From Rhodanobacteraceae bacterium (GTDB lineage: Bacteria > Pseudomonadota > Gammaproteobacteria > Xanthomonadales > Rhodanobacteraceae): a stretch of DNA of 64,000 nt. The position numbers were made by a program, and so were the translations under genes. The stretch lies in the NCBI GenBank assembly GCA_030167125.1, contig CP126531.1, positions 124,001 to 188,000 on the forward strand, written 5' to 3'. This document shows, piece by piece, positions 59,883 to 64,000 of the stretch (position 1 is the first letter of the stretch; every line of letters begins with the position of its first letter). Under the pieces are notes generated by a model. That model was not told the DNA's origin. It saw only the letters and a list, made by a program, of their open reading frames with translations, and ran no database searches.

Positions 59883-60238
59883 TGCTCGCTCGGAACCACC
59901 AGGTTGGGCCGGACCTCGAAGCTTTGGCCCGGCAAGCGCGGCGTGCGCGCAGCCCATTCCAGCGCAGTGTCGAGATCGGGCACGTCGATCATGTAGAAAC
60001 CGCCCAGCTGCTCCTTGGTGTCGGCGTACGGGCCGTCCTGCACGCGCCGCTTGCCGTCGTCGAAACGCAGCGTGGTGGCGGTGTCCGCGGGCTGCAGGCC
60101 GGCACCGGTGACGTAGACGCCGGCATCCGTCAGCGCCTTGATGAAGGGCGCCCACTGCGACATGTATTGCGCACCCTCCGGGCTCTGGAATCGCGTCGCG
60201 GTTTCGGGGCTGTCGTAGATCAGGATCGAATATTTCAT
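59879..60238 (-). CDS. YCII (DGPF) family protein, copy 1
   Basis: 119 residues, VQDGPYADTKEQLGGFYMIDVPDLDTALEWAARTP, a paralogue of the protein at 59125-59484. First gene of the operon. ATG at 60238 has GGAGAGTTGCC upstream; the frame is open far upstream but that part overlaps recQ on the same strand in another frame. Confidence 0.93.
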   Translation of the reverse strand: MKYSILIYDSPETATRFQSPEGAQYMSQWAPFIKALTDAGVYVTGAGLQPADTATTLRFDDGKRRVQDGPYADTKEQLGGFYMIDVPDLDTALEWAARTPRLPGQSFEVRPNLVVPSEQ

Positions 60239-60327
60239 GGCAACTCTCCTTGCGGTCGAAGGCGGGGCGCCTTCGTTCATCACCATGTCGCGCCAGGCGC
60301 GGGCATTTCGACAGCGGAAAACCGAGG

Positions 60328-62160
60328 TCAGGCGTCCCGCAGCACGGCCAGGAACTTTGCGCCGTAGCGTTCCAGCTTGCGCGCGCCGACGCCGCTGATC
60401 GCGGCCAGCGCCTCGCGATCTTGCGGACGCGCGCGCAACATCGCGTACAAAGTGGCGTCGTGGAAGATCACGTACGCCGGCACGCCTTGTTCCTTGGCGA
60501 GTTTCGCGCGCGTGTCGCGCAGGGCATTCCACAACGGCTCCTCGTGCGGGGCGATGTCGAGGCTGCGGCGATTGCCCGATGCATCGGCGCGGCGGCTGGC
60601 GCGGCGCTGCGCGCGATCGGGTTCCCGGCGCAGGTGCACGGTTTCGTCGCCGCGCAGGACCGGGTGCGCGGCCGCCGTCAGTCGCAAGGTTCCGTAGCCG
60701 TTGAGGTCGGGACTTAAGAATCCGCGCGCGACCAGTTGCCGGAACACGCCACGCCATTGCCGCGCGTCGAGCTCGGTGCCGATGCCGTGCACGGAAAGGC
60801 GGTCATGGCGCTGCGCCTGGATCCGCGCGTTGTCCTTGCCCGGCAGAACGTCGATCAGGTAGCCAACGCCGAAGCGCTGGCCGGTGCGGTACACGCATGA
60901 GAGCGCCTTCTGCGCGGCTTCGGTGGCGTCCCAGGTCGGCGGCGGGTCGAGGCAGTTGTCGCAGTTGCCGCAGGGTTGTTCGAGCGTTTCGCCGAAATAC
61001 GCCAACAGTTGCTGGCGACGGCAGCGCGTCGATTCGGCAAAGGCCAGCAGCGCGTCGAGCTTGCTGCGTTCCAGCCGCTTGCGTGCTTCGTCGGCATCGG
61101 ATTGCTGGATGAATTGCGCGAGCGTGACGAGATCACTCAATCCGTAGGTCATCCATGCGTCGGCCGGTAGTCCATCGCGGCCTGCACGTCCGGTTTCCTG
61201 GTAATAGCCCTCGAGGCTTTTCGGCAAATCCAGGTGCGCGACGAAACGCACGTCCGGTTTGTCGATGCCCATGCCGAAGGCGATGGTCGCGCACATCACG
61301 ATGCCGTCCTCGCGCAGGAAGCGCTGCTGGTTGGCGGCGCGCGTGGCCGCGTCGAGGCCGGCGTGGTACGGCAGCGCTTCGATGCCCTGTTCGAGCAGCC
61401 ACGCCGCGGTCTCCTCCACCTTGCGCCGCGACAGGCAATAGACGATGCCCGATTCGCCGCGGTGCCCGTCGAGGAACGCCTTCAGTTGCTGGCGCGGCTG
61501 GTCGCGCTGCGCGACGCGATAGCGGATGTTGGGTCGGTCGAAGCTGGAGATGAACTGCCGTGCGTTGCCGAGCGCCAGCCGTTCGACGATCTCGCGCCGG
61601 GTCGGCGCGTCGGCGGTGGCGGTCAGCGCAATGCGCGGCACATCGGGGAAGCGCTCGTGCAGCACCGTGAGCTCGCGATACTCGGGACGGAAGTCGTGGC
61701 CCCATTGCGACACGCAATGCGCTTCGTCGATCGCGAACAGCGACACCTCGGCACGTTTGAGCAGTTCGAGGAAACGCCCGGTGAGCAATCGCTCGGGCGC
61801 CACGTACAACAGTTTCAAATCGCCGCCGAGGAAGCGCCGCTCGACATCATTTTGCGCGGGCGCATCGAGGCTGGAATTGAGGAACGCCGCCGCCACCCCG
61901 AACTGGTGCAGCGCTTCCACCTGATCCTGCATCAACGCGATCAGCGGCGAGACCACGACCGCGGTACCTTCGCGCAGCAACGCGGGAATCTGGTAGCACA
62001 GCGACTTGCCGCCGCCGGTCGGCATCAACACCAGCGCGTCGCCGCCGTGCAGCAGGTGTCCGATGATGGCCTGCTGGCGATCGCGGAAGGCGCCGTAACC
62101 GAATACGTTGCGAAGAACTTCCTGGGCTTGCGCAGCCAGATCGGGCACGGCGACGCTCAC
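60328..62160 (-). CDS. recQ: ATP-dependent DNA helicase RecQ
   Basis: 610 residues. SF2 helicase motifs: [15 protein letters not shown] (I), [17 protein letters not shown] (II and the RecQ loop), [12 protein letters not shown] (III), [17 protein letters not shown] (V), [10 protein letters not shown] (VI). The zinc cluster [12 protein letters not shown] and CGNCDNC is intact; RQC and HRDC domains ([30 protein letters not shown]) follow. It unwinds DNA in recombination repair. GTG at 62160 overlaps the glycosyltransferase stop (GTGA). Confidence 0.97.
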   Translation of the reverse strand: MSVAVPDLAAQAQEVLRNVFGYGAFRDRQQAIIGHLLHGGDALVLMPTGGGKSLCYQIPALLREGTAVVVSPLIALMQDQVEALHQFGVAAAFLNSSLDAPAQNDVERRFLGGDLKLLYVAPERLLTGRFLELLKRAEVSLFAIDEAHCVSQWGHDFRPEYRELTVLHERFPDVPRIALTATADAPTRREIVERLALGNARQFISSFDRPNIRYRVAQRDQPRQQLKAFLDGHRGESGIVYCLSRRKVEETAAWLLEQGIEALPYHAGLDAATRAANQQRFLREDGIVMCATIAFGMGIDKPDVRFVAHLDLPKSLEGYYQETGRAGRDGLPADAWMTYGLSDLVTLAQFIQQSDADEARKRLERSKLDALLAFAESTRCRRQQLLAYFGETLEQPCGNCDNCLDPPPTWDATEAAQKALSCVYRTGQRFGVGYLIDVLPGKDNARIQAQRHDRLSVHGIGTELDARQWRGVFRQLVARGFLSPDLNGYGTLRLTAAAHPVLRGDETVHLRREPDRAQRRASRRADASGNRRSLDIAPHEEPLWNALRDTRAKLAKEQGVPAYVIFHDATLYAMLRARPQDREALAAISGVGARKLERYGAKFLAVLRDA

Positions 62161-62873
62161 AGTTCCTCGATGTCGGTCACCTTCGCGCGCCGCATCAGCC
62201 ACGCGACGCCGCGCAGGTCGGCCAAACCCACCCACAAGCGATCAAGCATGCCGTACTTGGACACGCCGCGGGTGCGCGGACGGTGGCCGACCGGAATGCT
62301 GACGCTTTCGAATCCCGCACGTTTCACCAGAGCCGGCAGATAGCGGTGCATGTGGTCGAAGTAGGGCAGCGCGAGGAATGTGTCGCGCTCGAACAGTTTC
62401 AAGCCGCAGCCGGTGTCGGGCGTGGCATCGCGCAGCATCCGCGAGCGCACGCCGTTGGCGATCTTCGAGGAGATGCGCTTGTTGAAGCTGTCGCGGCGGG
62501 TGGTGCGCCAGCCCGCGAACAGTTTCACTTTCGCGTTGGCGTCCTTGCGCGCGTCGAGCAGCTTCGGGATGTCGGCGGGATCGTTCTGGCCGTCGCCGTC
62601 CAGCGTCGCGATCCACGCACTGCGCGCCGCGCGCACGCCGTTGCGGATCGCGGTGCTTTGGCCGCTTTGTTTCAGGTGCCGCACGATCCGAAGTTCCGGA
62701 TGCCGCGCACGCTCGGCCTTCAGCACGTCGAGCGAATCATCGGAGCTCGCGTCATCGACGTACACGACTTCGTAGTCGACGCGTCCGCGCAGCGCGGCGG
62801 CGATTTCGGCAAGCAGCGGCGGGATGTTGTCGCGCTCGTTGAACACGGGCACGACCACGGACAGTTCGGGCAT
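62157..62873 (-). CDS. GT2 family glycosyltransferase (dolichol-phosphate mannosyltransferase-like)
   Basis: 238 residues: [57 protein letters not shown] (DxD-type site) and [11 protein letters not shown]. It is of the DPM1/ArnC-like class but without the C-terminal membrane helices of ArnC. Acceptor lipid unknown. Start at 62873 ([13 protein letters not shown]); a longer in-frame start runs through a repeat. It is coupled to recQ by a 4-base overlap. Confidence 0.93.
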   Translation of the reverse strand: MPELSVVVPVFNERDNIPPLLAEIAAALRGRVDYEVVYVDDASSDDSLDVLKAERARHPELRIVRHLKQSGQSTAIRNGVRAARSAWIATLDGDGQNDPADIPKLLDARKDANAKVKLFAGWRTTRRDSFNKRISSKIANGVRSRMLRDATPDTGCGLKLFERDTFLALPYFDHMHRYLPALVKRAGFESVSIPVGHRPRTRGVSKYGMLDRLWVGLADLRGVAWLMRRAKVTDIEEL

Positions 62874-62937
62874 GCGCTGGGGCCTTGCCGTGGGGAAGCC
62901 GGGATTATCGCCGATGCGGTGGGCGATGTCCTCGCGC

Positions 62938-63055
62938 GATGGCATCCCCCCGCGCCTGCGGCGCGACCCCCTTCCGTTGGAAGGGGGTAGTCCAGCTTGG
63001 CGCGTGTGCTTGTCTTCCCCTTCCATAGGAAGAGGGATCGAGAGGGATGGCTTTA
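62938..63055. repeat. Second repeat family, copy 2
   Basis: GGCATCCCCCCGCGCCTGCGGCGCGACCCCCTTCC, then GGAAGGGGGTAG, then TCCCCTTCCATAGGAAGAGGGATCGAGAGGGATGGC. Same layout as 51463-51563. It lies between parB and the glycosyltransferase. Confidence 0.8.
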
Positions 63056-63071
63056 GCCTTGCCCGAAAAAC

Positions 63072-63938
63072 TCAGCGCAGTTTCTCGAGGATGCCTTCCA
63101 GTGCGTCGGCGCTGTGGTAGTTGATCACCAGCTTGCCGCGCCCGCCGCGCCCCTGCGCGATCTCGACGCGGGTGCCGAGTGCGTCGGACAGTTCGCGCTC
63201 CAGCGCGGCGATGTCGGGGTCGACGTCGCGGGATTTCGTCTTGCCGGACGATTTCGGCAATTGTGCCAGGCGCACCGCCTGTTCCAGTTCGCGCACCGAC
63301 CAGCCCTGGTCGGCGGCTTTCTCGGCCAGCGCAATGGCGCGCGGCGCGGGCAGCGTCAGCAGCGCGCGCGCGTGGCCCATTTCGATGCGGCCTTCGTCCA
63401 GCAATTCGCGGATCGTCGCGGGCAGGTCCAGCAGGCGCAGCAGATTGGCGACCGTGGCGCGCGAACGGCCCACCGCGTCGGCAGCCTGCTGCTGGCTCAA
63501 CTTGAATTCGTCGATGAGCCGGCGCAGCGCGTGCGCTTCTTCCAGCGCGGTCAATTCCTCGCGCTGGATGTTCTCGATCAGCGCGACCGCGAGCACCGAT
63601 TGCGCCGGGATGTCGCGGACCACGGCGGGGATTTCCGTCAAGCCTGCTTTCTTCGCGGCGCGCCAGCGGCGTTCGCCGGCGATCAATTCGTACTGGCCGC
63701 GCCCGGCGTCGCGCACCACGATCGGCTGGATCAGGCCCTGCGATTTGATCGATGCGGCGAGTTCGTCCAACGCCGCCTCGTCGAAGTGGTGGCGCGGCTG
63801 GTACTGGCCCGCGCGGATCGACGCGACCGGCAGGTTGCTCAGGGTTTCGGCGGCGGACTCCGCGACATCGGCATCCGGACTGCCGAGCAACACGTCGAGG
63901 TCGCGGGAACCGAGGCCCCGGCGTTTGGCGGCGCTCAT
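63072..63938 (-). CDS. parB: Chromosome-partitioning protein ParB
   Basis: 288 residues. N-terminal ParB/CTPase domain with LPVASIRAGQYQPRHHFDEAALDELAASIKSQGLIQPIVVR, the GERRWRAA box and ENIQREELTALEEA; HTH KLSQQQAADAVGRSRATVANLLRLLDLP; C-terminal dimerisation segment. It spreads from parS sites near the origin and partners ParA. It overlaps the parA-like stop by 4 bases (ATGA). Confidence 0.97.
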   Translation of the reverse strand: MSAAKRRGLGSRDLDVLLGSPDADVAESAAETLSNLPVASIRAGQYQPRHHFDEAALDELAASIKSQGLIQPIVVRDAGRGQYELIAGERRWRAAKKAGLTEIPAVVRDIPAQSVLAVALIENIQREELTALEEAHALRRLIDEFKLSQQQAADAVGRSRATVANLLRLLDLPATIRELLDEGRIEMGHARALLTLPAPRAIALAEKAADQGWSVRELEQAVRLAQLPKSSGKTKSRDVDPDIAALERELSDALGTRVEIAQGRGGRGKLVINYHSADALEGILEKLR

Positions 63939-64000
63939 GCGGAAACCTTCATGATGGGCGTGCGTGGCACGCTCGGCGGCGGATTGGATTTGACGGACGC
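63935..64000 (-). CDS. parA: Probable 3' end of parA (partial)
   Basis: Only the last 21 codons are inside the window: ...SNPPPSVPRTPIMKVSA*. They contain no diagnostic motif. The call rests on gene order (parA-parB) and the ATGA overlap with parB. The tail is consistent with the unstructured C-terminus of ParA proteins. Confidence 0.5.
   Translation of the reverse strand, partial: ASVKSNPPPSVPRTPIMKVSA

Noticed and set aside
63121..63954. 277-residue plus-strand frame opposite parB
   Set aside because: Ser/Arg-rich shadow of parB with no domain.
1..64000. Insertion sequences, prophage genes, rRNA genes
   Set aside because: No transposase, integrase, phage structural gene or rRNA segment was recognised on either strand; mobile signals are limited to short repeats.
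63935..64000. parS site (TGTTTCACGTGAAACA) near parB
   Set aside because: No match or near match was noticed in this window; parS is probably outside it.

Overview
The window is a high-GC (roughly two-thirds G+C), gene-dense bacterial chromosome segment. The gene content points to a gammaproteobacterium of the Lysobacterales (Xanthomonadales), most likely a Rhodanobacteraceae member (Rhodanobacter/Dyella-like). The evidence is a decayed gene with a peptidoglycan-binding domain and an XVIPCD-like tail (a hallmark of Xanthomonadales type IV killing effectors), the hemD-hemX-hemY cluster, the many short hairpin repeats between genes, and the TatABC, PDH and sulfate/molybdate transporter gene styles. 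This placement is inference; no rRNA is present to confirm it. parB and a probable end of parA at the right edge suggest the chromosome origin region is not far away, but no parS site was recognised.

Layout. 0-2 kb: a CsbD-like stress protein and a hybrid histidine kinase. 2-5.5 kb: DyP peroxidase coupled to an HVA1/DUF2945 protein, then a divergent S9 peptidase. 5.5-11.4 kb (minus): acyl-CoA dehydrogenase, LEA-type lipoprotein, modABC molybdate transporter, PEBP protein, DUF488. 11.5-12.6 kb (plus): SET-domain protein and PfpI/DJ-1 protein. 12.6-13.4 kb: the effector pseudogene. 13.4-17 kb: hemH (minus), then tatABC and dinB (plus). 17.5-23 kb: sulfate ABC operon sbp-cysT-cysW-cysA, a small membrane protein and an OprO/OprP-type porin. 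23-24.6 kb (minus): a PIN/Phd toxin-antitoxin pair and a broken alpha/beta hydrolase. 24.6-29.1 kb (minus): aceF-mscS-lpdA, a pyruvate dehydrogenase segment with a mechanosensitive channel gene inside. 29-34.4 kb: unknown protein, lipoprotein, EamA exporter with a divergent LysR regulator, DUF4124 protein, frameshifted PepSY protein. 34.5-41.2 kb: MFS transporter, CtpA-type protease, EnvC, NRDE protein, DUF3014 and NnrU proteins. 41.2-46.9 kb (minus): an accessory block with a Fic protein, a single-chain restriction-modification enzyme and a helix-turn-helix/GHKL-ATPase/STAS-like regulator. 47-52.8 kb: DUF1993, MFS drug transporter, folE, rmuC, thioesterase, DUF2845 protein with a tandem duplication. 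52.8-57.9 kb: hemY-hemX-hemD (minus), thioesterase, small proteins and a membrane rhodanese. 57.9-60.2 kb (minus): ECF42-type sigma factor with two YCII proteins and a TfoX-like protein in one overlapping operon. 60.3-64 kb (minus): recQ, a GT2 glycosyltransferase, parB and the end of parA.

How it fits together. Most of the window is core metabolism, envelope and repair. Three themes stand out. First, several repeat families (hairpins of the form CCCTCTCCCCCAAGC/GCTTGGGGGAGAGGG and relatives) sit between genes and have also entered genes in frame, at linkers of AceF, LpdA and the restriction enzyme and at the C-terminus of the S9 peptidase. Second, the Fic/restriction/HTH-STAS block carries unusual DNA around it: a hairpin directly before the Fic start, a tRNA-like cloverleaf after the restriction gene, and three 12-bp direct repeats at 21-bp spacing over the promoter of the regulator. 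Third, several genes are decayed or recently altered: the effector remnant, the hydrolase, the PepSY protein, and the 60-bp perfect duplication in the DUF2845 gene.
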